Shown here piece by piece: positions 45,902 to 62,882 of a DNA stretch of 64,000 nucleotides. The translations under genes and the position numbers were made by a program. Every line of letters begins with the position of its first letter. Position 1 is the first letter of the stretch. The notes beneath the pieces were generated by a model. That model was not told where the DNA came from, ran no database searches, and saw only the letters and a list, made by a program, of their open reading frames with translations. The DNA is taken from positions 143,816,046 through 143,880,045 of the forward strand of contig OY294067.1 of the NCBI GenBank assembly GCA_958510875.1, written 5' to 3'. This DNA comes from Endomychus coccineus (Eukaryota; Arthropoda; Insecta; Coleoptera; Endomychidae).

Positions 45902-48900
45902 TCACTGATTGTCCATGGGTAGTGCGCAAACTCGTGAGACTGACCTTTTCACAACACTATCCTTCACCTTAACACTTATCACTCTTGTGACGTTGTCAGC
46001 GCCTGGATGAAGTTCGACTATTCTTCCTAGGCGCCAATTCAAAACTGGAACGTTGTCTTCCTTCAATAGAACTAATGTCCCTACCTTTAGGGACTGAGAT
46101 GATTGCTGCTTCCATTTGGACCTGGTTTGAAGCTCAGAAACATATTCCTTCTGCCAGCGGGACCAGAAGTGTTGGCATATGGACTGCAGTCTTTGGAAAC
46201 GATTGAGACGATTCTCGGGTACATCAATGAGATTTTGCTCCGGTATGGAGACTAGGGACCTCCCAATTAAGAAATGTCCGGGTGTCAGGGCCGTGAGATC
46301 CTCAGGATCAGAGGATAAGGGGGAAAGAGGTCTAGAATTCAGAACGGCCTCCACCTGAGCGAGCACAGTTGAAAACTCTTCAAAAGATAAAGAGGCGTTT
46401 CCCATAACTCGCTTTAAATGATTTTTACTACTCTTTATACTTGCCTCCCATAACCCCCCAAAGGTAGCTGATTTCGCAGGTATGAAATGCCATTTAATGT
46501 TATCATGTAGCAAAAAAGTTTTTATTTCTTCGGACACTGACTCAACAAAAGAATATAACTGTTTTATCTCATTATTGGCACCGACGAAGTTCGTGCCGTT
46601 ATCTGAAAATATATTATTCGGTTTACCGCGCCTCGCGATAAATCGCTTCAATGTAGCAATGAAAGATTCAGACGTTAAATCTGACACTGCTTCCAAATGC
46701 ACGGCTTTCGTGGTCATGCAGATAAATAAACATACATAATTCTTTGACAATTTTGAGCCGCGTCCCTTGCGGTCCTTCAACAAAAACGGGCCACCATAAT
46801 CTATTCCTGCATTCAAAAAGGGGAATGACGGGTTGACACGACAATCTGGCAAATTTCCCATTAGATACTCTGAACTTCGTGGATTACTCTTAAAACAGGT
46901 TACGCATTTTCGAACGATACCCTTTGCGGTGCTACGACCTGATATCGGCCAGTAATTTTCTCGAACATTATATAAAAGAGCTTGAGCGCCGCAATGTAAT
47001 AATTTTTCGTGTCGGTCTCTAAATATTAAATCTGTTAATTTATGATTTTGGGGCAATAAAATAGGGTGTATCTTTTCATAATTTGTTAGTGCATTTATAA
47101 TTCGGCCACCTACTTCTAGCAAGTTATTTTTGTCAATAAACGGATTCAAGGCTAAGATTTTACTCCTTCTGTGCAAAGGTTTACCCTTAATTAGATTGTC
47201 ATAGTCTAAACGAAAATTATCCTGTTGTGCCACCCTTAATAAAGTGTTCAATGAGTATTCTAATTCATGTTGGGTTAAAGACCCAATATTTCTTTTTTCA
47301 CGGGATAATTTTGAGTTTTTAGCAAATCGGATTATATATGCCACAATTCTTTGCAATTTTTTCACCTTAGAATATTTGGCAAACAAATCTAAAATATCTG
47401 TGGATGCGACAATATTACAACTTGTTCGCATTTCTGGAATTTCTCCTTTCATTTGAGAATCATTTTGATCACACCAATCCCTTTCATCATTTTGGAGCCA
47501 ACTCGGTCCGTACCACCATAAGTTTGAATCTAATAATTTCGTAGGTTCAATACCCCTAGATATTAAATCAGCAGGATTTTCTGTCGATTTCACGTGATGC
47601 CAATCATTAATGTTCGTTAATGTTTGAATATCAGCCACCCTGTTAGCCACGAAGGTTTTCCACTTATTTGGGGCACCCCGTAACCACGCCAATGTTATAG
47701 TAGAATCTGACCAATAATACGTTCGATTAAAATTTATTGAAATATCATCGACAATCCTTTTCATTAGATGAGCTAATACAACGGCACTGTTTAATTCTAA
47801 CCGCGGTAACGTCACTTGTTTTAGAGGCGCCACCCGGGACTTTGCACAAAGTAAATGAATAGTAATGTCTCCAGAAGAACTAATACTTCGTATATAAACA
47901 CAAGCTCCGTACTCTCATTCGGACGAATCTGCAAACCCGTGTAATTCTACTCTCATATATTCAGTCGGCATTACATGACGTGGTACTAACAATTTATTTA
48001 AATTCGGTAATTCGCGCTGAAATTCTATCCATTTTTCATATAATCCCTGATCAATCGTTTCATCCCAAGAAAGTTTAGATTCCCACAATTCTTGAATTAT
48101 TATTTTTGCTACAATTATTACTGGGCCCAACAAACCTAATGGGTCAAATATTTGGCATATATTAGATAAAATGACACGTTTTGTAATATTTTCTGAAATT
48201 TCAAATTTTTTAATTGAATACTGAATTGTGTCTGACTGTGCGTTCCAGAACACTCCGAGTGTTTTATTATTTTGATCTGCACCGAACTGTAAAACGCTGC
48301 ATTCTAATTCATTATTTAACTTTAAACCTTTCATTATACTCTGATCGTTGCTTAACCATTTTCTAAGCTCAAATTTACTACTACACAGAATATTCGATAT
48401 GTTACATTGAATCGAAATGACCTCTGACACTGTGTCTGCGCCTGCTAAAAGATCATCCATATAAAAACAGTTTTTAATAATTTCACATTCTCTCGGAAAT
48501 TTCTCCTCATTTTCATAAGCCAATTGAAATACACATCTTACGGCTAAATAAGGTGCCGATGCAGTGCCGTATGTCACAGTATTCAATTCGTAACATTGTA
48601 ATTCTACATTCGGTTCAGCTCTCCAGAAAATTCTTTGAAGACTACGTTGTTCCTTTTCAATAAGAATTTGTCTATACATTTTTGATATATCAGCTGACAA
48701 TACGTACTTGTGTTTACGCCAACTCATAATGATGGAAAATACATCTTTCTGGAGAGTCGGACCTACGAGCTGTATGTCGTTCAGTGATACGCCGCTATCT
48801 GTTTTTGCACTTGCGTCGAACACTACACGGAGTTTCGTGGTGATGCTCGAATCTTTTAATACCGCGTGATGTGGCAGATAGTATTTGGGCAAATTATTTT

Positions 48901-49798
48901 TATTTTCTATAATTTTGGTCATATGTCCAAGCATTTCGTATTCCTTTATAAATTCAGAATATTGTTTTTTCAAATTACCGTCTTTGTTTAGTTTTCGTTC
49001 GAGAGAATGAAATCTGTTGATTGCTGCTTGCCTAGAGTCTCCAAGATTCTCAATTGAATTATTATCAATTGGCATACGAACAATAAATCGACCTTCTTCA
49101 TTCCTTTTGGTTGTTTGCATAAAATGATTTTCACAGAATTTTTCCGAGCTTGAAAATAGTTGTGCCTTATTGATTTTAATTCCTTCTAAGTCCCAAAATT
49201 TTGTAATTTGTTCTTCAATAGTATTAGGGTAATTATTTATATTTATATTGAAATAGCTAACAGTTTTTGTAGGCATTACCGGCACATGAAAATTACCCGC
49301 GATTACCCAACCTAATTTGGTTTCTTGTAGCAAAGGTAAATTGTTACCTAACTTAATTTGACCTTGACACAAAAGAGTCCAGAAAACATTCGACCCTAGC
49401 AACATATCTATTTCTCCTGACTTATTGAAATAAGGATCAGCTAATTCAATATTTTTTGGAATCGTTAAACATTCCTTTTTGAATGAAACTAATGGTAATT
49501 TTTCTGTAATTACCGGTATAATTAAACAACTCACATCAGTTTCAAACCCAGAATTATAGGAGGACACATTTACATTTATTTGCCGTTTAATATTTTCTAA
49601 TGACTGACTCACGCCCCTTACCACATAATTAACATTTATCGGCTTAATACCTAATTTTTTGGTCATTTTCTCTGTTATAAAATGGCTCTGAGAGCCACTA
49701 TCTAATAATACGCGACATGGATGTTTCATGTTATTTTTATCTTTCACCAGTACCACAGCTGTGGATAATAATACCTGAGCCGTCATTTCGGATGCCAC
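45902..49798 (-). pseudogene. BEL/Pao pol: protease, RT, RNase H, integrase
   Basis: Protease active site VLLDSGSQSHFI (about residue 30 from 49798) and MLLGSNVFW. RT region with LRVVFDASAKTDSGVSLND, VLSADISKMYRQILIEKEQR and the catalytic YMDD in CFYMDDLLAG. RNase H begins HGFADSSE, where a TGA at 47917-47915 interrupts, then continues with CAKSRVAPLKQVTLPRLEL and LISRGIEP. Integrase has a zinc domain (HCGAQALLYNVRENYWPISG ... CVTCFKS), catalytic core (NAGIDYGGPF, FSDNGTNFVGA, WEASIKSSKNHL) and the C-terminal WSRWQKEYVSEL and LVLLKEDNVPVLNWRLGRI motifs standard for BEL/Pao. One stop aside, the domain set is complete. Confidence 0.93.
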
Positions 49799-49972
49799 TG
49801 TACCCTCTATCTCGGTAGAATGACGGACAACGGATAAAACTTGTGGTTCGTCAGAAGTACCGGCAGAGAAAGACGACTCTTTTTCGTGTGATTCGCAGTT
49901 GCTTGTAGTTTGGGAACCTGACGCGCATTAAGTATTGCCAGCGTTACATTTTTCTTTCGAATTATTACCGAA

Positions 49973-51181
49973 TTATAAATGCAACAATGTATGATGTAGT
50001 TTGCCACATTTTTTACATTTTGAAGAATTGCATTCCCATGATGAATGTGATCCCCGTAAACAATTCAGACAAAGTCGTAATTTTTTGACTTGGGCAATTC
50101 GTTCATTCGGATTTAATTTAATAAAGGATTGACAAGAATACAATAGATGCGCCTTTTTACAATAAAAACATTCCAGTCTGTTCTGACTCTGACTAACTGA
50201 ATGAAAACTATTTGAATGTCTTTTCGTAGAAATTGGAAGTTTGCCTTTCTCTGATTTATTTACCTCAAGTTTTTCCAATATCTCACATTTGTTTTTTAGG
50301 AAATCATTTAAATCATTCATATTTGGCATGTCATTCTTATGTTTATATGACTCCCAATCTCGTCTCGTGACGGAATCAAATTTGTTGGTAATTATGTATA
50401 TAATTAAGCTATCCCAAAATTCCGTCTTCTGACCCAGAGCCTTCAAGGACCTTAAATGTTTAGTTACATTATCAAACAAGTTTCTCAGTTCGCTGTGTGA
50501 TTCTTTGTTCAATCTCTCTAATTCAAAAATGGCGCGTATGTGATTATGTATAATCATTTTTTTATTTTCAAAACGATCGACTAACAACTGCCAAGCTATT
50601 AAATAATTTTCACCTGATACTTCAAGTGATTTTATTATCTGAGATGCATCCTTCTCTAAGGAAGATCTCAGATAATAGAATTTCTGGACATCTGACAACG
50701 TCGGATTGTTCTCTACTAAGGCCTTGAATGAATCGCGAAATTCTAACCAACCGGAATACTCTCCATCAAAGGAAGGCAATTATATTGTCGGTAGCTTGAT
50801 ATTTTGATTTGAATAATTGATATTTTGCAAAGGAACGGAACGAATCGAGTCGGTACCATTTGAATTAGGGTTCGTTTGATTTTGAGAATATCTGGCACAA
50901 ATGGTTTTAATTTGTGACATTACTGAAAAATACGATTTTTCAAATTCTTCTCGCTCTATTGCATCAGTGTCCGAAGGCATAGTTATTTCAATTTCCAATT
51001 GCACTTTTTCAAATTCATCAAGGCATAGTTCAAATTTTTCTAGACGAGCTATTAATTCATTTATGATTACTTCATCTATTTTTGAGAGATCTAGAGAATC
51101 TATATGTGATTGCATACGAGTGACTTTACATTTAAAAGTACCTCGTTTAACCTTCAATACATCAGCCATTGTAAATTTCAA
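49973..51181 (-). pseudogene. BEL/Pao gag
   Basis: The start MKFTMADVLKVKRG at 51181 is 273 bases inside the 5' LTR. A coiled-coil-like N-terminal half is cut by TAA at 50782-50780. The frame resumes at once with PSFDGEYSGWLEFRDSFKAL, the conserved DUF1759-type capsid core of BEL Gag, and ends with two zinc knuckles (CFYCKKAHLLYSCQSF; CLNCLRGSHSSWECNSSKC). Two further TAA stops (49975 and 49930) precede the protease in the same frame. Confidence 0.92.
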
Positions 51182-51435
51182 ATATTATTATTCAACTCAC
51201 AATAAAAAAAACTCAAAACAACTGTAACTAAACTCAAATAGATTCCGTTCTGAATCTATTTATTAATAAGAACTAATATTTGGTGGGATGATTATTTGGG
51301 ATTTGGACTCACGGCTTTTTTCGAATATGTGCTGTTCTGACACGGGCTGGACCCCTGTTGCGTTGACGTTTGACCTGTTCTGGCAATGGTGCTTTTTATT
51401 CTCACACACTTTTCTCAATTTACTTCACTAATTCA

Positions 51436-51454
51436 TCCCGGTCGAAGTGACCAA
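51436..51454 (-). other. BEL/Pao primer binding site
   Basis: On the minus strand the bases right after the 5' LTR read TTGGTCACTTCGACCGGGA, with TGG one base from the LTR, the usual geometry for a tRNA primer site. The tRNA is not identified. Confidence 0.65.
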
Positions 51455-51669
51455 TGTTGTGGGTATGCTGCTTATTAATTAGTGGACTGTAGGTTTTCTT
51501 TATTTATTTTATTTTTTAACTTTAAAATACAGTTATGTCGGAAACATGACATTCAAAATTCTCGTTTTTTAATCGAGTAACAACATCTCCATGACTACGT
51601 TATATGCGCAATAGCGCCAATAGTAAAAACATTCAATGTGTTATCATACAAGGCGTTCTGGCCCAAACA
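51455..51669 (-). repeat. BEL/Pao 5' LTR (right copy)
   Basis: 215-bp copy of 45626-45840, followed by the CACAA duplication at 51670-51674. Confidence 0.95.
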
Positions 51670-51721
51670 CACAATATAACAAACATCATCAACTAGTATA
51701 TAAACAAATGCTAATCAACAT

Positions 51722-52320
51722 ATGTTTAAGTATGATTTCGATGCTTCTCTAGGCTACATGAAGATTGTTAAGCAAAAGTACTCGTTGAATATTATGAATT
51801 TAGGACTGAAAATATTGAACAATCACAACGTCACAGCTCTTTGCTGACAAATACTTTACGAACTATAATCTGTGGTCCGAGTAATTGTGGGAAAACAAAT
51901 GTGATGTTACCTCTATTGCTAGATGCAAACGGTCTGAAATTTGAAAACGTGTACATATATTCAAAGTCTTTAGACCAATCAAAATACTAGTAACTGAAGG
52001 AGACATTGAAGGAAATTGAGGGGCTTGGATATTTTCCTTAAGACACAACTCAATTGATAGTTTCTAGCCAGTCTTTTGCTAAATGTCCAAAACATGAATT
52101 GCGCGACAATGCCAATTGCTTGATTATTTTCAAACAGGATGAACTCAATTTGAAACATATATTTACCGATCATGTAAGTACCGACATGTCACTCGAGAAA
52201 TTCAAAGAGATATGTAGCGCATGTTGGAAAGATAAATATGGATTCCTCATGATAAACAAAGACTGTGACATGAACAAAGGACGTTATCGCAAAGGTTTTG
52301 ATAGCTATATATACATATAA
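51722..52320 (+). pseudogene. Packaging-ATPase-like P-loop protein, broken
   Basis: The start ATG at 51722 gives MFKYDFDASLGYMKIVKQKY before a TGA. One frameshift later, from 51865, the reading is IICGPSNCGKTNVMLPLLLD, a clear Walker A (GPSNCGKT), then NGLKFENVYIYSKSLDQSKY and two stops (51988-51993), a third stop at 52039, then KCPKHELRDNANCLIIFKQD and KHIFTDHVSTDMSLEKFKEI to the end (CDMNKGRYRKGFDSYIYI). The segment that should hold Walker B (a hydrophobic-D-D stretch between residues about 60 and 70) is missing, so a deletion has removed it. Similar P-loop proteins occur in insect virus-like transposons, where they are thought to drive genome packaging; this equivalence is inferred from memory of the family. 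Confidence 0.72.
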
Positions 52321-52344
52321 CACGTATATATACTTTCATTTGAA

Positions 52345-53075
52345 ATGGACAAACCACTCAGCATGAACGTGAATGCGAGTAGCATGTTAAAAGAGAAACA
52401 ACAATTGAAGAGGAAAATTTGGGAGTTAGCAAACGTTGTGAGGAAAAAATATATGGCTGTGAAACTGGGTTAAGCTGATAATGATGAGATTCTAGATAAT
52501 ATGTTCAGGAATGTATCTAAACCCCTAGAGGAAATTGCGAAAAATGCTGAAATAATACAAAAAAATGTGCTGGTTAAACCTAAAAGTATTGTTCCTACAG
52601 CAAACACAAATGGAGAACATACCAATCCCAAATATTGTAACTGAAGGAGAAGAATTCGTATATAACCCCAAAGATACTGAGGAGGATGTGTTTATCCCCG
52701 AACCTACTATCGATCAGATCCGTGAAGAATTCAGAAAACATAAGAAAGATAATGCAGAGGCTAGAGAGGAATTTCTGCAACAATACCCCACATTAGCACG
52801 TTATTACTTGGGAGGATTCCTATTGGATGATGATGTCGAGAAATACGATGATAGAATGGGCTTGCAATATAATTCAACTTCAGACAAATGGTTCCTGGGT
52901 AATCAACCTATAGAAATTGATAGTGATAGTAATATAATTATCAAGGGTACTCCGTTCAAGGGTACCACAGGACTGTATAATTTGATATTTTACAGAGATG
53001 TTCTACCGGATACTTACACTGTGGAAGATGTGAAAAATTACAGTCAAATGATGGAAATGAATAGTGCCCATGGAC

Positions 53076-53077
<2 letters not shown>
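52345..53077 (+). pseudogene. Virus-like element small protein, N-terminal part
   Basis: Starts MDKPLSMNVNASSMLKEKQQ, with a short helical stretch, a stop at 52471, a frameshift near 52610-52650, then a good frame: FIPEPTIDQIREEFRKHK, YPTLARYYLGGFLLDDDVEK, MGLQYNSTSDKWFLGNQPIE and GTPFKGTTGLYNLIFYRDVL. It ends at GRN where the LINE tail begins at 53078. The protein family recurs beside such ATPases in insect mobile elements, with the K/R-G-T-x-G-L-Y/W core; its function is unknown to me. The C-terminal part is at 62481-62882. Confidence 0.7.

Positions 53078-53106
<29 letters not shown>
53078..53106 (-). repeat. LINE 3' tail, (TTA)n microsatellite
   Basis: AAT repeated about nine times on the plus strand. 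On the element's strand the 3' end reads GACAAATAAATTTATTATTA and onward, a polyadenylation signal running into a triplet tail, common for Jockey and CR1 group elements. Confidence 0.88.
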
Positions 53107-53108
<2 letters not shown>

Positions 53109-53320
53109 TTATTTGTCTCCAAATATACAGAGAGATACAAACTAATAAATAAACAGAGCAATAAAAACTAATAAATAAAGTATTCACCGTATTGTACAAT
53201 GACATGTTTATAATTACTGTACAATAATATATTATTCTATTGAAGATAAATAAAATACTCGATAAGTGAGTTAACACTGGTTTCGAGACATAGAAAGGTG
53301 TGTGATTATGTGTCTGTGTC

Positions 53321-54881
<1,561 letters not shown>

Positions 54882-54885
54882 TTTT

Positions 54886-55075
54886 AACGAGGGTAGGTGG
54901 AAATCTTCAAAAGACGCTGTGGAGCCCGCGCTTCACAGTGTGTGGGATTTCTACCCACTAAAACCACCTCCCGTTACGTCCCAGCACCCCGCGGAACCGC
55001 CGGCAGGCATTACTTCGCGGGGGACGAAATGGCTGTTATGCGCCCTTCCCTGGTTCAGCTGTTTGCCGTCTCATT
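54886..55075 (-). other. 3' UTR of the R1-clade element
   Basis: 190 bp between the ORF2 stop and the poly(A), GC-rich, with GGAGGTGGTTTTAGTGGGTA and a short hairpin-like GTGGGATTTCTACCCAC. In R1-clade elements the 3' UTR can serve as the RT recognition structure for target-primed reverse transcription; that role here is inferred. Confidence 0.7.
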
Positions 55076-59775
<4,700 letters not shown>

Positions 59776-60630
59776 TTAATCGAAGTATGGGAGAAGTTGT
59801 AATCGTTGACTTCCAAGAATATATTGTTTTAGGCGTCTCTTATAAGTATTGATATTTGTAGTAAGTCTTATTTCTTCGGGAATAGAGTTATAGAGTTTTG
59901 GGGCAAAGTATGTATACGAACGCTGCGATACCACCCTCGACATTAAGGGTACAACACACGCATTTTTATGTCTTGTTTCATAATGATGTGAGAGTTTTTG
60001 TTGTTTATTAGCATGATACTTTATACTGGCACAGAGAAAATATAGTTGTCGAATATCCATGACTTTTGTCTCTGCAAACAGATCATTAGTTGAATACCTC
60101 GAACTCTTCGAGAATATAACTTTAAGAAAACGCTTTTGCAGAACTTCAAGAGACTTAATATTTGTTTTAAGTGCTCCTCCCCAAACCACTATCCCGTACC
60201 GAATATGACTTTCTACCAGTGAATAATACAAGGTTTTTAAGTAACTGATGGTTAAGTATTGCTTAAGTTTTCTAAATCTAAATAAAATTGTTCTCATTTT
60301 CCTAATGATGTATAAAATATGACTGTCCCATTTCAAATGACAATCTATTATTATTCCTAAATATTTTATTTTACTTTCAGGCAAAATATTGAAGGACATT
60401 GAATTTGATATGATAGTTAACCCATGGAATGATGGCAATCCAGACACATTACAGCTGAAAGGTAGGTAATTGGTTTTTTCGAAATTTATTGTCAGTAGTT
60501 TTGACTCTAACCAATTTTTGATTGTGGCAAAATCTGTTTCAGCCTTAATTTTTAGGTTAGACCAAGTATCTGCTGTGTAAAAAATCGCAGTGTCATCAGC
60601 AAATCCTATTATTACGCCCTGGCTAGTCAA
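59776..60630 (-). pseudogene. LINE RT, C-terminal part (after internal deletion)
   Basis: Begins at the catalytic box (SQGVIIGFADDTAIFYTADT) and runs through NWLESKLLTINFEKTNYL, IKYLGIIIDCHLKWDSHI, YSLVESHIRYGIVVWGGALK, VLQKRFLKVIFSKSSRY and YFAPKLYNSIPEEIRLTTN, the standard thumb and C-terminal pattern of Jockey/CR1 RTs, to a stop at 59776. All RT motifs upstream of FADD are missing. The frame overlaps the endonuclease fragment by eight bases, so the deletion joined them out of frame. Confidence 0.88.
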
Positions 60631-61180
60631 TGAGAAATATATTTATATCTCCTAGAAAAATGCAAATGTTACAGTCCCGATCTTCTATTTCTTCAAAAAA
60701 TGTATTTAAGTTTAAAATAAATTCTTGAGTATTTGAGTTTGGTGACCTATACATTGCTGTTATTAGTGTTGTATTATTTTTGTCTAGATTAATTTTAATT
60801 ACTAGCGCTTTTATATTATTCACTATAGCTATTGTTTTATATGTACAACTGTGACATTTTTTGATGTAGGCCACTACTCCATCATTTTGGTTATAAATAC
60901 TTTGATTGTATATCATATTATAGCCTTCTATAGCAAAAATACTTTCGTCTACTATCTCTCTGGTTTCAGAGAAGATAAGACAATCTACATCAATACTTAA
61001 TTTTTGTAGCATTATGAGACATTCATCTAGATTTTTATTGATACTACGAATGTTCATTTGAAAGATTTTGAAGTTGTGGTTTGTTTTGTTAACATTTATT
61101 ACTTCCGTACATTCTTCGACTGTATCTATGCTAAATGTTTCAATATTTTCTACTTTGAAGTCACGTATATATTGGTCCAT
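60623..61180 (-). pseudogene. LINE AP-endonuclease, N-terminal part
   Basis: 185-residue frame starting MDQYIRDFKVENIETFSIDT. Endonuclease motifs: FKIFQMNIRSINKNLDECLI, VDCLIFSETREI (catalytic E), LITAMYRSPNSNTQEFI and ICIFLGDINI (catalytic D, N). It is cut just after GDINI, so the C-terminal SDH motif is absent. It lies 172 bp downstream of ORF1, normal spacing for this group. Confidence 0.87.
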
Positions 61181-61352
61181 TTCTTTTGAGTAAATATATA
61201 AATATAAATTAAGAATTATAAATTATCAATAAGATCAAATTGTATTATTATCACAGAGATATGGATGTATAAGGAACACAATGATTTTGATCAATAAAAT
61301 CGGATAAATAATTAATTGGAAGTTAATGTTTTCTATTTTAACCACCTTTAGT

Positions 61353-62195
61353 TTACTTTTTTGAAGTCACTGGTGTGGGTCTTCTTTCGGTTCGAGTTTC
61401 CACTCTGGATGAACTTGAGTTACTTCTTAAACTTTTTTTTATTAAGTCATTTTTGCCCAATGCTTTACTAGGACTTAACTCAGCGTCTATAGATTCTCTA
61501 GGTAGAAATACTTCACCTGATGATAGCTTTCTAGGTGTCGGAGTCGCAGGAGCACTACTGAACTTTTTAACATAATCTGGTTCTATCCAGTTAGAACTTT
61601 CATCCAATTTTTCATCAATGTCATCTAGGTCTTTTGCTAAATACACCTCATTGTTGACAAAGAATTTGTTATTTTTAATATAAGCATTCAACTGCTTGGA
61701 CTTTGCATATCTGAGATGTTTTCTGAGGATACTATTTTCTCTTTGTTCTTCTTTAGTTAAATCTTTATTGATAAATATTCCTTTACCTTTTAGCATAAAA
61801 CTTTTCTTCAGCACATCAAGTTTCGTTAAGAATGAAACAAATTCCACTATTATTGGCTTAGTGTTTCCTCTTCCAACATAGTACACATTATTTAAATCTC
61901 TGATTTCTAGATTAATTTCCAGTAACTCATTAAGTTTCCCAATAGTAAAACTCGCTAAGGAACTAGAATTATGCTCATGCGTTTCAATACCAAAGATTAT
62001 AATATTATTTTTCTTTTCTAATTTCTCAAAGACATTAATTTTGCTCGTTAAATACTCGTTTTGTTTTTCAAGCAGTTCAACTTTCCGTATATGTTCATTT
62101 AATTTCGAAATTAAATTTTTTTCCGTATTCTCCAGTTGCTTTTTCAATTCTGCAATTGCTTTCAGAACATCAGTTTGACTATTATTTTGCATCAT
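61353..62195 (-). CDS. LINE ORF1 protein
   Basis: 280 residues, intact. Residues 1-60 are a predicted coiled coil (VLKAIAELKKQLENTEKNLI ... VELLEKQNEYLTSKINVFEK). Residues 60-190 resemble the RRM plus C-terminal domain of L1-type ORF1 proteins (NNIIIFGIETHEH, VYYVGRGNTKPIIVEFVSFL, ILRKHLRYAKSKQLNAYIK). The tail is Ser/Lys/Arg-rich. Such proteins trimerise and bind the element's RNA. The start at 62195 is the first ATG pair after the tandem 5' region. A shorter overlapping frame on the plus strand is a shadow. Confidence 0.82.
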   Translation of the reverse strand: MMQNNSQTDVLKAIAELKKQLENTEKNLISKLNEHIRKVELLEKQNEYLTSKINVFEKLEKKNNIIIFGIETHEHNSSSLASFTIGKLNELLEINLEIRDLNNVYYVGRGNTKPIIVEFVSFLTKLDVLKKSFMLKGKGIFINKDLTKEEQRENSILRKHLRYAKSKQLNAYIKNNKFFVNNEVYLAKDLDDIDEKLDESSNWIEPDYVKKFSSAPATPTPRKLSSGEVFLPRESIDAELSPSKALGKNDLIKKSLRSNSSSSRVETRTERRPTPVTSKK

Positions 62196-62294
62196 AAGAA
62201 TATGGAGTTAATTTTATAAGCAGTTGCAGTGCAAATTACGTTTCACCGGTTGCGATGTAAATATTGTTATCAGTATCAGCTGTCTCGGCGAAGG

Positions 62295-62418
62295 AAACTT
62301 GTTAAATGGTTACAGTAATTTACAACTAATACTCAGGTGTGAAACCGCCCGGTTTTAAACTTGTTAAATGGTTACAGTAATTTACAACTAATACTCAGGT
62401 GTGAAACCGCCCGGTTTT
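62295..62418 (-). repeat. 62-bp tandem duplication in the LINE 5' region
   Basis: Two copies (62295-62356 and 62357-62418), identical over the whole unit, with AAACTTGTTAAATGGTTACA and GTGTGAAACCGCCCGGTTTT at their ends. Located 100 bp upstream of ORF1 on the element's strand. Tandem units in this place are common in the promoter regions of non-LTR elements; promoter function is inferred. Confidence 0.92.
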
Positions 62419-62480
62419 ATAAGTATATTAGGATTATAACGAAATTTTAAAACTCACTTTTTCTCAACTTATTAATGTAG

Positions 62481-62882
62481 ACTTTTGCAGCACAAATTTA
62501 TAGGTTATTGGATGTCACAGAGCAACAACATCTTAACGATCCATCTGATCGAATAAGAAACATTGTAAAATACAAAAACGTACTGAAACCTTTGATTAAT
62601 TCCATGAAAAGACCGAGGTCCAAAACATGCACTGGAAATGCATATATCAAAAATGATGTGCTTGAATATAACGAGAAGCCTATCGAATATGTTTATTGGG
62701 ATGACGTTAACGGAATTGTGGATAGACTGAGACTTCTTTCTGCATCCTCGCACGCGGGTAACAATAACCACCACAACGAGATAGTCTCTATAATAGAAGA
62801 ATTGATGGAGGCTGGTGTAATTGAACAAAAACCGGATGTAAGACAAATTCATCACAGTTATAAAGATGGTTTCAATGGATAA
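62481..62882 (+). pseudogene. Virus-like element small protein, C-terminal part
   Basis: Open from 62481 after a TAG at 62478. Reads TEQQHLNDPSDRIRNIVKYK, NVLKPLINSMKRPRSKTC and then KPIEYVYWDDVNGIVDRLRL, NNNHHNEIVSIIEELMEAGV to a stop at 62882. The YWDD...LVDRLRLL...GNxxHxNEIxSIIEEL pattern is the C-terminal signature of the same protein family as 52345-53077, so the LINE at 53078-62440 split one gene. The last 17 bases overlap the next gene. By itself the fragment has no proper start. Confidence 0.72.

Larger units (their letters stand above)
45626..51669 (-). mobile_element. BEL/Pao LTR retrotransposon, young but with four in-frame stops
   Basis: A 6044-bp element on the minus strand with 215-bp LTRs (45626-45840 and 51455-51669) that differ at one visible base, and the 5-bp duplication CACAA (45621-45625 and 51670-51674). 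One reading frame, 51181 to 45902, covers gag-protease-RT-RNase H-integrase without any frameshift. Stops occur at 50782, 49975, 49930 and 47917. A likely polypurine-type sequence AAGGCGGCCGGCA precedes the 3' LTR. It inserted upstream of the virus-like element's ATPase gene. Confidence 0.95.
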
